Origin: Topomyia yanbarensis | Taxonomy: Eukaryota > Arthropoda > Insecta > Diptera > Culicidae | DNA: 64,000 nucleotides | Assembly (NCBI RefSeq): GCF_030247195.1 | Contig: NC_080672.1 | Coordinates: 5,456,001 to 5,520,000, forward strand | Direction of reading: 5' to 3' | In this document: positions 59,601-63,909 of the stretch, one piece after another | Numbering within the stretch: the first letter of the stretch is position 1 | Layout: each line of letters opens with the position of its first letter | Made by a program: the position numbers and the translations under genes | The notes under the pieces: generated by a model | Databases searched by the model: none | Told to the model about the DNA's origin: nothing | What the model saw: only the letters and a program-made list of their open reading frames with translations

Positions 59601-60218
59601 TGTGCCGAAATGAAGAAAGACGATGCTGCGAATGGATATCTGCGATTGGCATCTGGGAATGCCAAAACTGCAGATCCAGTCGAGTCATCCAGCAGAAGGC
59701 TGGAGAATGGCTGCTAAATCAGCTTACTGTACGCTTACAGAATCCGGGACCAGTGAATCTGAAAAATGATGCTCTGCTAGGATTATATGGTGCTGGTAAT
59801 ATTGCAGATAATCTGATATAAACCAGATAAAACAAAAACATTATCATTTCCAGATTCTGACGATGCTCAAAGCTCCACATCTTCGATTTCGTCCAATCAG
59901 AAAATCAAAGTTCGGGAGTTCATCGAAGAATTACTGTCAACGATGTTAAACGGCCCGCTTGACGATGTATCCGTTGGACAATTAATGAAGAATGAAAATT
60001 GTAAGTTTAAAACGCACAAATTATAACTACACGATTCACAGCACTCTGAATCAAAAATCAAACACATAGCATACTTAAAGGCGAAAAAAATCATTCAACC
60101 CTCGTTCCATTTTCCACCTGTTACTGATTCACAGACCTAGAGGTGTTCCACAGGTATCATTCACATTTGAGCAGGTGTCTGTACAATCTCGAGCTATCGA
60201 TTCATCAGTCATTGTCGG
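17556..60218 (+). CDS. Slp/Slac2- or rabphilin-like Rab effector, N-terminal part (five exons, 3' end outside)
   Basis: Joined exons 17556-17665, 59271-59363, 59569-59795, 59854-60000 and 60135-60218 give 220 residues with consistent phases (2, 2, 1, 1, then 1) and canonical GT/AG ends. Residues 8-36 form a charged helix. Cysteines 54, 57, 72, 75, 80, 87/88, 99 and 102 make a FYVE-like zinc finger. W115 in AGEWLL matches the position of the conserved W after the finger in this family. RLQ...LLGLYGA and an acidic DSDD follow. Known members bind GTP-loaded Rab27/Rab3 GTPases on secretory vesicles or melanosomes and link them to motors or fusion machinery; the role here is inferred from that. 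The cysteine 80-87 spacing is wider than the usual CxxC. Residues 160-220 are predicted helical and I do not recognise them. Exact orthology (MyRIP-, granuphilin- or rabphilin-like) is unresolved. Confidence 0.8.
19447..19933 (+). mobile_element. hAT-type MITE, copy 2, exact TSD
   Basis: Starts CAGGCATTGC and ends ACCCCTG. TAAGTAAC occurs exactly at 19439-19446 and 19934-19941. The body is an inverted copy of 5227-5716 with modest divergence, and it carries ATCCGGA boxes and CACTCATTCTCC-type words. It is nested inside the 3.7-kb hAT element. Confidence 0.92.
20290..21545. repeat. CATGAA/TTCACG-rich repeat family, interrupted copy
   Basis: Words such as TCATGAAC, TTCACGA and AATCATGAATCA recur as in 32087-33808. 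The copy is interrupted by the MITE at 20679-20975 and lies inside the 3.7-kb hAT element. Boundaries are approximate. Confidence 0.5.
20679..20975. mobile_element. hAT-type MITE with exact 8-bp TSD
   Basis: The ends CAGGGATGCCA and TGGCAACCCTG are near-perfect inverted repeats. GTTACAGG flanks both sides (20671-20678 and 20976-20983). Subterminal TGCCAGATTT boxes occur at both ends. Length is 297 bp with no transposase. Confidence 0.92.
21903..22092. mobile_element. Short hAT-type MITE (CAGTGGCGGATCC end)
   Basis: The left end CAGTGGCGGATCCA and the right end (complement CAGAGGCGGATTCA) are inverted repeats. The flanks TGTAAGAT and CGTAAGCT agree at 6 of 8 positions. Confidence 0.8.
22101..24090. 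other. No gene recognised
   Basis: Mostly unclassified intronic sequence. The 23110-23350 part is less AT-rich (for example GATCGCCCCCATCTCAATCG, GAGGGAGGAT) and looks like an old repeat of unknown family. Short open frames are not convincing. Confidence 0.4.
24097..24842. mobile_element. TA-target MITE with long imperfect inverted repeats
   Basis: Begins CAGTGAAGACCCGATTTTAT after TA (24095-24096) and ends GATCTTCACTG before TA (24843-24844). The arms extend inward for more than 100 bp: CTAGCAGACGAAC near 24212 mirrors GTTCGTCTGCTAG near 24764. It is related to the unit at 60442-60852. Confidence 0.85.
24922..26583. mobile_element. hAT-type element carrying a nested piggyBac-like MITE
   Basis: The left end CAGCGGAGTAGCTAGAAA and the right end (complement CAACGGCGTAGCCAAGAGA) match the widespread GGCGTAGCC-type hAT terminus. 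The flanks CTTAGGGT (24914-24921) and CTTGGAGT (26584-26591) agree at 6 of 8 positions. No transposase frame was found in 1662 bp. Confidence 0.7.
25563..26059. mobile_element. piggyBac-like MITE with TTAA target sites
   Basis: TTAA at 25559-25562 and 26060-26063 flanks ends reading CCCATTCACGCC and (complement) CCCTTTCATACC. TTAA target sites and CCC ends are the hallmark of piggyBac elements. The 497-bp unit has no transposase. Confidence 0.75.
26592..27239. other. No gene recognised; dispersed TTCAGTAAAGTTATTCGC word
   Basis: Contains the inverted pair TCTTCAGTAAAGTT / TTTGCTGAAGAC around 26897-26948, one of several such words in the window. No gene. Confidence 0.4.
27240..27440 (-). repeat. 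Diverged repeat related to the CCCGGAGGGCC family, reversed
   Basis: On the minus strand it shows the order GAATT...GAAGCCGAGTCTTATA, GACTCAGCTCGACGA, TGTGTGTGTAT, GCTGAACCGATCTTATCCAA and TTTAAATGAAAGG. This is the same module order as copies A and B. Confidence 0.55.
27441..28259. other. No gene recognised
   Basis: AT-rich sequence without supported features. Confidence 0.4.
28260..28760 (+). repeat. GCCTTTCTCAT interspersed repeat, copy D (3' part)
   Basis: Shares the pyrimidine-rich CCACCCCGT tract and GCTGATTAAGCTA with copy A and ends ATGAGAAAGGCACAATTGCA...GGATTAAAACAG. The same end occurs in copy E and, inverted, in copy F. Confidence 0.7.
28965..28992. repeat. Small perfect hairpin
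   Basis: GTCCGACA and TGTCGGAC are perfect 8-bp arms around the 12-nt loop TAGCGGCAGCGC, just after a C-rich run. No gene context. Confidence 0.6.
28993..29388. other. No gene recognised
   Basis: Contains a short direct duplication of GCCTAATGT (29291-29320). Nothing else could be supported. Confidence 0.4.
29389..29628 (-). CDS. Unrecognised 79-residue open frame
   Basis: An ATG-started frame with even amino-acid composition (for example LEGFPIRDRYLPVN, FAAYRLNIAGD) in sequence slightly less AT-rich than its flanks. I do not recognise a family. The start context is weak (C at -3) and no splice sites are convincing. It could be a fragment of a mobile-element gene or chance. Confidence 0.25.
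   Translation of the reverse strand: MSTIADSGLVNVSMDKTHLEGFPIRDRYLPVNESHAFMRLSNSKIHDTNSTEKFAAYRLNIAGDRVKVKVVNVHVTCCQ
29629..30413. other. No gene recognised
   Basis: Less AT-rich than most of the intron between about 29840 and 30080, which holds short open frames without features. Confidence 0.35.
30414..30611 (+). CDS. Unrecognised 65-residue open frame with a cysteine cluster
   Basis: The ATG has a favourable context (A at -3, G at +4). The frame contains the cluster CLCSCTCDKC and a basic WKRK. A promoter-like initiator lies 40 bp after its stop. Family unknown; it may be a small gene, an exon fragment or chance. Confidence 0.25.
   Translation: MATSTLYEKTKFYSEISVKVTEREQVKCLCSCTCDKCRWKRKVVNSSQIDKSQQFVRHSISLNDF
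30649..30683 (+). promoter_or_regulatory. Promoter-like initiator, intronic
   Basis: TCAGTTGCAGTTCGGGTGG carries an insect initiator (TCAGTT, A at 30651). GGACG at 30679-30683 is close to the downstream-promoter position. It could serve the exon at 31611. Placement is inference. Confidence 0.3.
31611..31711 (+). CDS. First coding exon with membrane anchor; possible alternative start of the Rab-effector gene
   Basis: ATG at 31611 (G at -3) opens 33 codons: MFNEFKFTPG, then a hydrophobic stretch VGLSILIGAVGSIYLLV, then QSHRYI. The exon ends in CAG before GTAACT, a good donor. The donor phase is 2, identical to exon 1 of the surrounding gene, so splicing to 59271 would keep frame and create the same AG|T serine codon. 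That would give a membrane-tethered version of the effector. Alternatively it is exon 1 of an unrelated nested gene. No other downstream exon was found in the window. Confidence 0.5.
31712..32086. other. Intronic, no gene
   Basis: Nothing supported beyond intronic AT-rich sequence. Confidence 0.4.
32087..33808. mobile_element. TA-target element built of CATGAA/TTCACG words
   Basis: TA (32085-32086) then CACGGAAAA, and TTTTCCGTG then TA (33809-33810), bound a 1722-bp unit. Its interior is an extended iteration of TCATGAAC, CGTGAACT, TTCACGA and AATCACAC words, including an exact 120-bp tandem duplication. It has no coding potential for a transposase. Fragments of the same family lie at 20290-21545 and 43230-43515. 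Confidence 0.75.
33111..33341 (+). repeat. Exact 120-bp tandem duplication
   Basis: 33111-33221 and 33231-33341 are the same sequence at a 120-bp period, with differences starting only after CACACAACT. This shows a recent internal duplication. Confidence 0.95.
33811..34449. other. No gene recognised
   Basis: The 73-residue frame at 33851-34072 has a hydrophobic N-terminal part but no family match that I recognise and no splice support. Confidence 0.35.
34450..35030 (+). repeat. LINE-like 3' fragment, copy 1
   Basis: ACTCAGACAAGACCATGCG and CCTGTGGATTAGTT...TGGTCAAATAAAC match the reverse complement of about 45110-45235. GGACGAGAATAACTGACCACCGCC near 35000 matches 44876-44915 inverted. A GTCAAATAAAC end resembles LINE 3' ends elsewhere in the window. 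Confidence 0.55.
35421..35880 (+). repeat. GCCTTTCTCAT interspersed repeat, copy E (both ends present)
   Basis: Begins GCCTTTCTCCTATAGAATGG and ends AATGAGAAAGGCACAATTGC...GGATTAAAACAG. The two ends contain the complementary words GCCTTTCTC and GAGAAAGGC. The middle is replaced by sequence with two hAT-like ends (CAGGAGCGTAGTTAGGGG near 35519 and CTGGATCCGTCACCGG near 35684) around a C-rich run. Confidence 0.65.
35881..37950. other. Intronic AT-rich repeat debris, no gene
   Basis: Diverged direct repeats occur (AAAAAAATGGGAAC at about 37008 and 37274; GTTTGTAAACC at about 37315 and 37465). No open frame with protein features was seen. Confidence 0.4.
37951..39299. mobile_element. Long-inverted-repeat (MULE/foldback-like) element with 9-bp TSD
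   Basis: Left arm 37951-38470 and right arm 38850-39299 are diverged inverted copies: GTGACAAATGTCAAAGTAA mirrors TTACTTTGACATTTGTCAC, and CAAATCATACATATTT mirrors the block near 38935. The ends AAGGCATTGCAATTTT and (complement) AGGGCACCGCAATTTT are flanked by ATCGTCATT at 37942-37950 and 39301-39309. Arms of several hundred bp with a 9-bp duplication suggest Mutator-like elements. No transposase. Partial relatives lie at 8515-9238 and 13560-14200. Confidence 0.8.
39311..40110 (-). mobile_element. LINE 3' end remnant
   Basis: On the minus strand it ends ATCAAATAAACGAAATGAAT, the same kind of 3' end as the LINE copies at 4733 and 48975. The interior holds three or four diverged units containing TTTTAAAACTAGG, including a 53-bp tandem duplication. 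The antisense 104-codon frame at 39738-40052 is unrecognised. Confidence 0.5.
39378..39484. repeat. 53-bp tandem duplication
   Basis: ACATTTTGGATATTTTAAAA...GGTTACAATGGTGAAATATT occurs twice in a row at 53-bp spacing without differences. Confidence 0.9.
40111..43169. other. Intronic sequence, no supported gene
   Basis: Two CAACTTTGTAGAAG words (40130 and 40441) belong to the dispersed set discussed in the findings. Antisense frames 41696-41920 and 42244-42540 lie in less AT-rich sequence but lack recognisable domains and splice support. Confidence 0.35.
43170..43515 (+). repeat. CATGAA/TTCACG repeat family fragment
   Basis: ATTCATGATCTACCTTGTGT and GAAATTTAGAAGATAT...TTTCATGCA follow the same order as 32440-32600 in the bounded element. 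Confidence 0.6.
44093..44540 (+). repeat. Pair of diverged 55-bp direct repeats
   Basis: GTGCACTGAGTGCACGCTGC...GAGCGAAATCG at 44093-44150 reappears as GCACAGTGAGCACACATTGC...TAGCGAAATTG at 44485-44540. Family unknown. Confidence 0.5.
44755..44830 (+). repeat. Fragment of the 49212-49822 element family
   Basis: TTAAGGAGAAAATTGTTTAA and GCATGAAGGGCA match the reverse complement of the interior of 49212-49822. Confidence 0.55.
44870..45240 (-). repeat. LINE-like 3' fragment, copy 2
   Basis: Inverted partner of 34450-35030, with the same order of shared blocks and scattered substitutions. Confidence 0.55.
45580..45900. other. Less AT-rich island with splice-like signals on both strands
   Basis: On + a pyrimidine tract and TTTTTGCAG precede 45625, and AAAAAG|GTAAAC ends a 103-nt open segment at 45727. 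On - a frame ends at 45484 and follows a possible TTTGTTTACAG acceptor. No reading gives a protein that I recognise. A 103-nt exon would not keep frame with exon 2 of the surrounding gene. Confidence 0.3.
46635..46720 (+). repeat. Fragment of the 49212-49822 element family
   Basis: TTAAGGGTATTAATATTCAA and ACAACTGCATGC...GAGCGATTCC match the reverse complement of 49665-49745. Confidence 0.6.
46916..46960. repeat. 15-bp inverted repeat, GTCTTCGGCAAAGTT
   Basis: GTCTTCGGCAAAGTT and AACTTTGCTGAAGAC pair along 15 bp with one G-T pair across a 15-nt loop. Similar single arms are scattered through the window. Confidence 0.75.
46961..47985. other. No gene recognised
   Basis: Intronic AT-rich sequence. 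The last 100 bp may be the 5' part of the LINE ORF1 copy that follows. Confidence 0.4.
47986..48985 (+). pseudogene. Jockey-like LINE ORF1-only copy
   Basis: Broken frames encode an ORF1 (gag-like) product: RFVLQNN, VRLHDLSPRTPPDLIVK, KYGEVESVTRDTW, FFPGTPNGVLVVRM, then a CCHC knuckle CKYCNQTAHHGQPC (CX2CX4HX4C) and a QTVAKFVAALQSIL segment. This architecture is known from Jockey-clade LINEs, where ORF1 binds RNA. The sequence then goes directly into a 3' UTR ending GTGTCAAATAAACGAAATAT, with no ORF2. A TAG at about 48178 and a TAA near 48395 interrupt it. The minus-strand copy at 4733-6565 has the same ORF1-to-3'-UTR junction. Confidence 0.8.
49212..49822. mobile_element. Element with 67-bp terminal inverted repeats
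   Basis: GTGTCATTTCATCTGTATTC...CACAAAGCTTCAGGAGTGAG at the left is mirrored by CTCACTTCTGAAGCTTTGTG...GAATACAGATG-like sequence at the right end (AGATGAAAAGACAC). No clear target duplication is visible. Interior fragments occur at 44755-44830 and 46635-46720, so this is a multicopy family. Confidence 0.75.
49823..50428. other. No gene recognised
   Basis: Short frames at 49746-49964 and 49893-50078 show no features. Confidence 0.4.
50431..51383. mobile_element. TA-target element with GGGGAA ends
   Basis: The left end GGGGAATTGTGGGTAATACA and the right end (complement GGGGAACTTGGGGTAAGACG) are inverted repeats flanked by TA on both sides. It has the same size class and GGGGA start as 14240-15148. 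No transposase. Confidence 0.8.
51384..51841. other. No gene recognised; possibly 3' flank of the antisense small gene
   Basis: AT-rich. A TTTATT (AATAAA on minus) lies near 51479, far from the small ORF. No polyadenylation site is assigned. Confidence 0.3.
51842..51877. repeat. 18-bp unit repeated twice
   Basis: AGCCCGGTAAAAGCAATA occurs twice in tandem, downstream of the antisense small ORF. Confidence 0.9.
51988..52311 (-). CDS. Candidate small single-pass membrane protein, 107 residues
   Basis: Read from the first ATG in good context (A at -3), the frame encodes an N-terminal LLSALMVETLTVLV stretch, a PPPTVSG linker, and QSALGKVQPQ. A strong membrane segment of about 25 residues (IGVFMFLFMFCAIEVVFIKL within it) and a polar tail rich in S, T, D, E and N follow (TQTQTEDAGDESNNN). 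The block 51900-52730 is clearly less AT-rich than the surrounding intron. The frame stays open upstream to a GTG at 52368. A second minus frame (51906-52247) overlaps it and is an alternative. Family not recognised. It lies antisense inside intron 1 of the main gene. Confidence 0.45.
   Translation of the reverse strand: MLLSALMVETLTVLVEPPPTVSGMANRHQSALGKVQPQANIGVFMFLFMFCAIEVVFIKLISYVTQISATGSTRGTQTQTEDAGDESNNNIVSGTAAGPIGSRHRGR
52312..52740 (-). promoter_or_regulatory. Probable leader/promoter region of the antisense small gene
   Basis: Relatively CG-rich sequence, with CG dinucleotides unusually frequent at 52530-52630, precedes the small ORF. The exact start site is not identified. Confidence 0.3.
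52741..53612. other. No gene recognised
   Basis: AT-rich. A short ATACGGATCTTACGGATCCG repeat-like stretch lies near 53222. Nothing else could be supported. Confidence 0.4.
53613..53846. mobile_element. hAT-type MITE (CAGNGGTTCTCAACCT family)
   Basis: The ends CAGCGGTTCTCAACCT and (complement) CAGTGATTCTCAACCT match a terminus known from hAT elements in many animals. The flanks CTCTTAGT (53605-53612) and CTTTTAGT (53847-53854) agree at 7 of 8. The interior is GC-rich (GCGGACCCC). Length 234 bp. Confidence 0.9.
53855..55060. other. Intronic AT-rich sequence, no gene
   Basis: No supported feature. The last 30 bp before 55089 contain loose GAATGAAATGATGAATAAA words that grade into the array. 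Confidence 0.45.
55089..57458. repeat. 9-bp satellite array in ordered sub-blocks, about 263 units
   Basis: The unit is CTGAATGAG from 55089 to about 55763, CTGAGTGAA to 56285 (58 units) and CTGAGCGAA to 56924 (71). GTGAA- and GCGAA-type blocks then alternate: 56925-57050 (14), 57051-57203 (17), 57204-57257 (6), 57258-57374 (13) and 57375-57419 (5), followed by CTGACTGAA units. Almost all units are exact copies, with rare single variants. The period is divisible by three, so ORFs of 797-919 codons (NEL/SEL on +, SVH/SVR or SLS/SSF on -) run through it. They are repeat artefacts. Confidence 0.97.
57459..57970. repeat. Decayed flank of the 9-bp array
   Basis: Words such as AATGAATAAAATGAATAAAA, GAATAAAATGCATGAAA and GTTGAATGAATCATGAAT continue beyond the regular array and fade by about 57970. 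The left side of the array has almost no such flank. Confidence 0.6.
57971..58290. other. No gene recognised
   Basis: The antisense 102-codon frame 58061-58369 has a lysine-rich end (HHEKKIEKGIVKTKKNANPN) but no recognisable family. It overlaps the promoter-like segment on the other strand. Confidence 0.3.
58291..58520 (+). promoter_or_regulatory. TATA-containing promoter or LTR-like segment
   Basis: TATAAAAA at 58296-58303 is followed 35 bp later by CTTAGTCCTTAG, then a leader-like stretch. AAAGTAGTGTATTATA occurs at about 58440 and again at about 58506. Between them TGGTCGCAGCGGC starts like a primer-binding site (TGG...). This could be a solo LTR or an intronic promoter. No gag/pol frame follows. 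Confidence 0.35.
58603..58902 (+). pseudogene. Unrecognised open segment, possible gene fragment
   Basis: An open frame of 99 codons ends ...MNILEDDLQFSS and stop. It has an aromatic-rich middle (FTYFVSYYFKF) and KLDRLCRTTYKWATT. It starts without an ATG in context, and no family is recognised. The opposite strand is also open (58737-59072). Confidence 0.2.
58904..58939. repeat. Hairpin followed by perfect 12-bp palindrome
   Basis: ATCCAACG pairs with CGTTGGAT across a 7-nt loop, then GGCTCGCGAGCC is a perfect palindrome. It lies 330 bp before exon 2. Confidence 0.7.
59271..59363 (+). CDS. Rab-effector gene, exon 2
   Basis: Acceptor CTATTTCCAG, donor CAG|GTGAGT. Encodes residues 37-67 and the first zinc ligands C54 and C57 (CYMC). 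The downstream intron is 205 bp. Confidence 0.85.
59569..59795 (+). CDS. Rab-effector gene, exon 3 (zinc-finger core)
   Basis: Acceptor TTTTTACAG, donor GCTG|GTAATA. Encodes residues 68-143 with CRGC (72, 75), C80, C87/C88 and WECQNC (99, 102). The AGEWLLNQL helix and LLGLYGA follow. This exon carries most of the family signature. The C80-to-C87 gap is longer than the usual CxxC in relatives, and the extra C88 leaves the fourth pair ambiguous. Confidence 0.88.
59854..60000 (+). CDS. Rab-effector gene, exon 4
   Basis: Acceptor ATCATTTCCAG, donor AAATT|GTAAGT. Encodes DSDDAQSSTSSISS, a serine-rich acidic linker, then a helical KVREFIEELLSTML segment ending KNEN. The codon Y193 is split with exon 5. 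Confidence 0.82.
60135..60218 (+). CDS. Rab-effector gene, exon 5 (last in the window)
   Basis: Acceptor TGATTCACAG, donor TCGG|GTAAGA. Encodes residues 194-220 (LEVFHRYHSHLSRCLYNLEL), amphipathic helical in character. The frame is open at the donor, so the protein continues beyond. No further exon was recognised before 64000. Confidence 0.8.
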
Positions 60219-60441
60219 GTAAGAAAAATGATTTAGAGCGTCACCGTATGGTTACTTCATGATTAGCACCACCAATAAACCGCACGTGCACGTTGAACTT
60301 CACCTCTGCCTCTCTCTCTGTCTGTAGCTATGATTACGTAGTTGAACACAAACGCACGATTTTTGCACTCTGATATTCATCTTTGCTGTATGTTACAAGT
60401 CACCTATTGCGTTATATTATTTCATTGATTGTTATACAATA

Positions 60442-60852
60442 CAGTGGATACCCTATTTTATCAGCACCTTGGTGAATAAATGAATAAGTGAATGGGCTGA
60501 TAAAATGGGGACATTGATAAAATCGGGACATATATTTTTCTTTCTTTTTAAGAAACCGAATCTCTTAAAATATTCTTCTTGAGTCCCTAGATATAGCCTC
60601 ATAACCTTTCCTGATTATTTAGCTAAACTTGCCTTAAGGGGATCTGACAGTAAAAAATTTAAAAAAAAAAAAATTTTCTTTTGCATGTTTCGGATCTCTA
60701 AGATAAGAAAAATAAGCTCACAAAAGGATTTACTCGAATTCAACTAGGTTTGTCTGCTAGAGCCCATCAAACTATCAACTATCAATTTTCATATGAAGCT
60801 GATAAAATCGGGACTGATAAAATCGGGTGCTGATATAATCGGGTCTTCACTG
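60442..60852. mobile_element. TA-target MITE related to 24097-24842
   Basis: TA, then CAGTGGATACCCTATTTTAT at the left, and GGGTCTTCACTG then TA at the right. It shares GTCTGCTAGAGCCCATCAAA and repeated CTGATAAAATCGGG boxes with the unit at 24097-24842. It lies 224 bp after exon 5. Confidence 0.85.
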
Positions 60853-61093
60853 TATTGTCACAAAAAAATTTTGTGTTTGCAATTGACTGAGATCTTGTGA
60901 AAAATTGCAGCAACCTTCGACGAAAAACTGAAATCAATCTTTTGAAGTGTAATGTGTTTTGGACTGGATTTTGCAGTTCATCATCTTATGAAGTTAATAC
61001 GTAAGAGATGAACGCTCTTAGAAGATTTAACGGTCCTTAATAAATGCTTCGAATTTTTACCAGATTCGGCTATTTTGTGTCAACAAAATAAAT

Positions 61094-61117
61094 AAAATTT
61101 GGCTTACGCCAAATTTT
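61094..61117. repeat. Perfect 10-bp hairpin
   Basis: AAAATTTGGC and GCCAAATTTT flank TTAC. It lies just outside the MITE at 61137. Confidence 0.7.
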
Positions 61118-61136
61118 TTATTTCTGATACTTTTAT

Positions 61137-61431
61137 CACAGACTAACAGACATAACACTATAAGGAAATTCCCTCAAAAAACATCGATCCGACAATTTTC
61201 CCCCAACACTAGCTCCACCTTTTATTCACGGTCCAAACACTCATTTACTGGTAGGTTACCCCTTAGGTTTGGGAGCAATTTTTCAATAGTGGTCTATCCC
61301 CTGTATGCTTGTTCATATGACAGTGGCGCCATAATTTCAAATGTGGCCACAGTCCCAACTACAAATATATTTAAAATGACCGTTAAAGCGGGCGAAGCTT
61401 TGTTTTTAAGTGTTATGTCTGTTAGTCTGTG
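61137..61431. mobile_element. MITE with CACAGACTAACAGACATAAC inverted ends
   Basis: The terminal repeats are about 23 bp and nearly perfect (CACAGACTAACAGACATAAC and its complement GTTATGTCTGTTAGTCTGTG). CTTTTAT is present on both sides (61130-61136 and 61432-61438), a 7-bp match. Superfamily uncertain (hAT- or P-like). Length 295 bp, no transposase. Confidence 0.8.
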
Positions 61432-61438
61432 CTTTTAT

Positions 61439-63119
61439 TGCCTTTACCCACGAGACGGTTAGTTTCGGGCCACGCTAGACTACTCTAAATTTAAAAAAAG
61501 TAAAGTTTATTCAAATGGCAAGTTACATGTGAAAAAAGTTTTAAATCTACAATAGATCAATCATCAATCAATCAATTATAGAACACAAAAAAGTGCTTCT
61601 CACGAGCATGCTTGCACCTGTCAGAACATCAGAACATCACCAGTACTTTGTCGTAAATTTCTTTTAAAGCGTTGGGTGTCAATGTGCCAGAACCACTAAA
61701 CCATCGGTTTATGTGAGTAGAATCTATTTTCTACTATCAATAGGGTATTACTAGTAGTAATTTTGTTACCAACACGGATTTGGTTTTCTGTTCCCACTGA
61801 TAAATCATATAAATCAGTTGATAGACCGTTACTAAAAATTATACTCATGTCTAGAAAAGTCTTGCAAGTTTGAACGAGTTCTATACATCTCGAATATGAG
61901 AAATTTAAAAAACATACCCTATTCCATCCCACTTGAAACGAACAGCCGGAAATTAAACTGCAGCTTCCCAAAAGCGTTGGCCTTTCCATTCTTCATCGCA
62001 TGCAGCTATAAGCACAACCACAGGCGCAAGCATAGGGAGCCTTGAGTGTAGGGAAAATTAGTGGTTGAAAAAATATGTGGAGAGATTCGTGCGCAGTTTT
62101 CCTGCCCATATAATTCTTCCGAAAGATTTATCACAGGGCCCGTCGTATCCTTCTTGAATCCCGCACTGGAAGCTACCGACCAAGAATACAGAGCCTAATA
62201 GACGTCAGCTTCATGCTTCGACAGTAAGAGTTACTTGAAATGTTAACTTTTCTATCGGTGGTAGACTGTGATTCCGTTTTTTCTAACTTTTTCCTCTGTA
62301 TGTAGCCAAAGTTATGACGAAGTCTTGCCTCATTGCAATGTTATTTCACGTGAGCGAAATTTTACTTTGTTCATCACCGTCTAACCTTATACGGTTTCAA
62401 TGTCGATTCCACAAAGCAATGTGATATTGATGCCAAACTTTACAGTCCATACCGTATAATCAATTGTTATAGATTCGTGCTTTTGCTAATCGCTATCTTT
62501 TCTCATATGAAAATTGCGCAAGAACTGCGAAAGGTATATAGATAACTTCAGCCGGTTATAAATTCCTGGTACCCTTTCCACTGTTTCGCTGGAGGCTCAA
62601 TGTCACCACCCGGTGATAAGATAAAATTAGTAATTCTTCTGTACTATCATTGATAGCAGAGTAAAGCGAAAAATATCGGATTTATTCAACAGGCTTAGTT
62701 TGATATCTTTGGGATCGACAGGTGTGTTGAAATTGATAAAGTTATATGTAGGCTTGTCGAATGATAACCAAGTTTGATTGAATTGTCATCTGAAATATTT
62801 GAACTCATAGAGTATATTCTTCGCACTCTTAAATTTCTTCATTACTCACTCTTCATCCGAATTGAGTAGCTAATAGTATTTATTTTTGCGATGTTGAAAT
62901 TTTATCGATCGGCGGAAGCATAAAAAAGCGAAACATGTATTTTCCATATAATTTTTCATCGCATTGTGGCACATGTTAACTTCAATTATACTCAAATTTT
63001 GCACAAATAAAGTAAAAACTATATTGATTTTATCACTGGCGATGGACAAAATTACAACATCGCAAAGATATCTGCTACCCTAAGGTGCATTACAGATGCC
63101 CAATTTATCAATATTTTCT
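61439..63119. other. Intronic sequence, no supported gene
   Basis: The antisense 97-codon frame at 61696-61989 and the rest show no recognisable domain. No bounded element was found. Confidence 0.4.
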
Positions 63120-63246
63120 CTTACTACTTAGGTCTTGTATTTAATATCCTTATCTGACTCTTACAAACCAATTTAATCCTTACCGGCTTGAACCTTCGTT
63201 CGAACCTTGATAGCTCCTGGTTTACCTAGAGTTCTTCAACAGCAAC

Positions 63247-63337
63247 GTCTTTCTCAAGACTACCTATAATTTTTTCGACAATTTGTCTTTCTCAAGACTA
63301 CCTACCTTTTCTACTCAATCAGTCTTCTTCAAGACTA
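63247..63337 (+). repeat. Three iterations of GTCTTTCTCAAGACTA in a LINE 5' region
   Basis: GTCTTTCTCAAGACTACCTA occurs at 63247-63266 and 63285-63304, with a variant GTCTTCTTCAAGACTA at 63322-63337. The period is about 38 bp. The arms GTCTT/AAGAC make each unit a small palindrome. Confidence 0.7.
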
Positions 63338-63415
63338 AAACATTTTTCAAGAACAATACAGCCTAAAGAAATATTTAATTCTTCCAACATTCCTGGGTCC
63401 TCCCAGAAAGGCCGT

Positions 63416-63721
63416 GTGCCAAAAATTAAAGCTAAACGGAAAAGGGTATCTTCTCCACCCGAAAATTCAATTGACTACAGTACCTCATTCGATGTTTTAT
63501 CCGAATGTGAAACTGATGAATCTTCTAAATTTCCTCGCATTGCACATAATGCCAATGAGAAGAAAACGCAATCACCTCCGCCTATAACAGTGATGATCTC
63601 CGAATTCAAAGCCTTTCGAACTGAGCTTTCGACGTTCCTTCCGGACGTGAAAGTATCTTTTCAGATTGGCCGAAGAGGAGAATGTCGAGTTACAGCGGAA
63701 GAATTGATTGGCCACAAATGA
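63416..63721 (+). pseudogene. Jockey-like LINE ORF1, N-terminal fragment, broken
   Basis: The open segment encodes KIKAKRKRVSSPPE, an acidic DVLSECETDESS, then KTQSPPPITVMISEF. The PPPITV block before a conserved domain is typical of Jockey-clade ORF1. It stops at a TGA (63719-63721), after which the same frame continues as recognisable ORF1 for about a dozen codons to another stop. There is no zinc knuckle and no ORF2. The first codon is GTG, so the real start is upstream or lost. It belongs to a different subfamily from the copies at 4733 and 47986. Confidence 0.65.
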
Positions 63722-63909
63722 CTACTCCAGTATATTACGGAGAAGTAACTGGGAAACTCTAAGCTTGTTCATTGACCCTACTCCACGCTTTTCTAAACTT
63801 TCTTACTTCAAATCCTTGCTCTCCCTTGAGTACTATGGCTCTTAATATTAGAAAAATACTTCACCTTCCAGTCCCTTGCTAATTATATGTCGTTACAATA
63901 TAAAAAACC

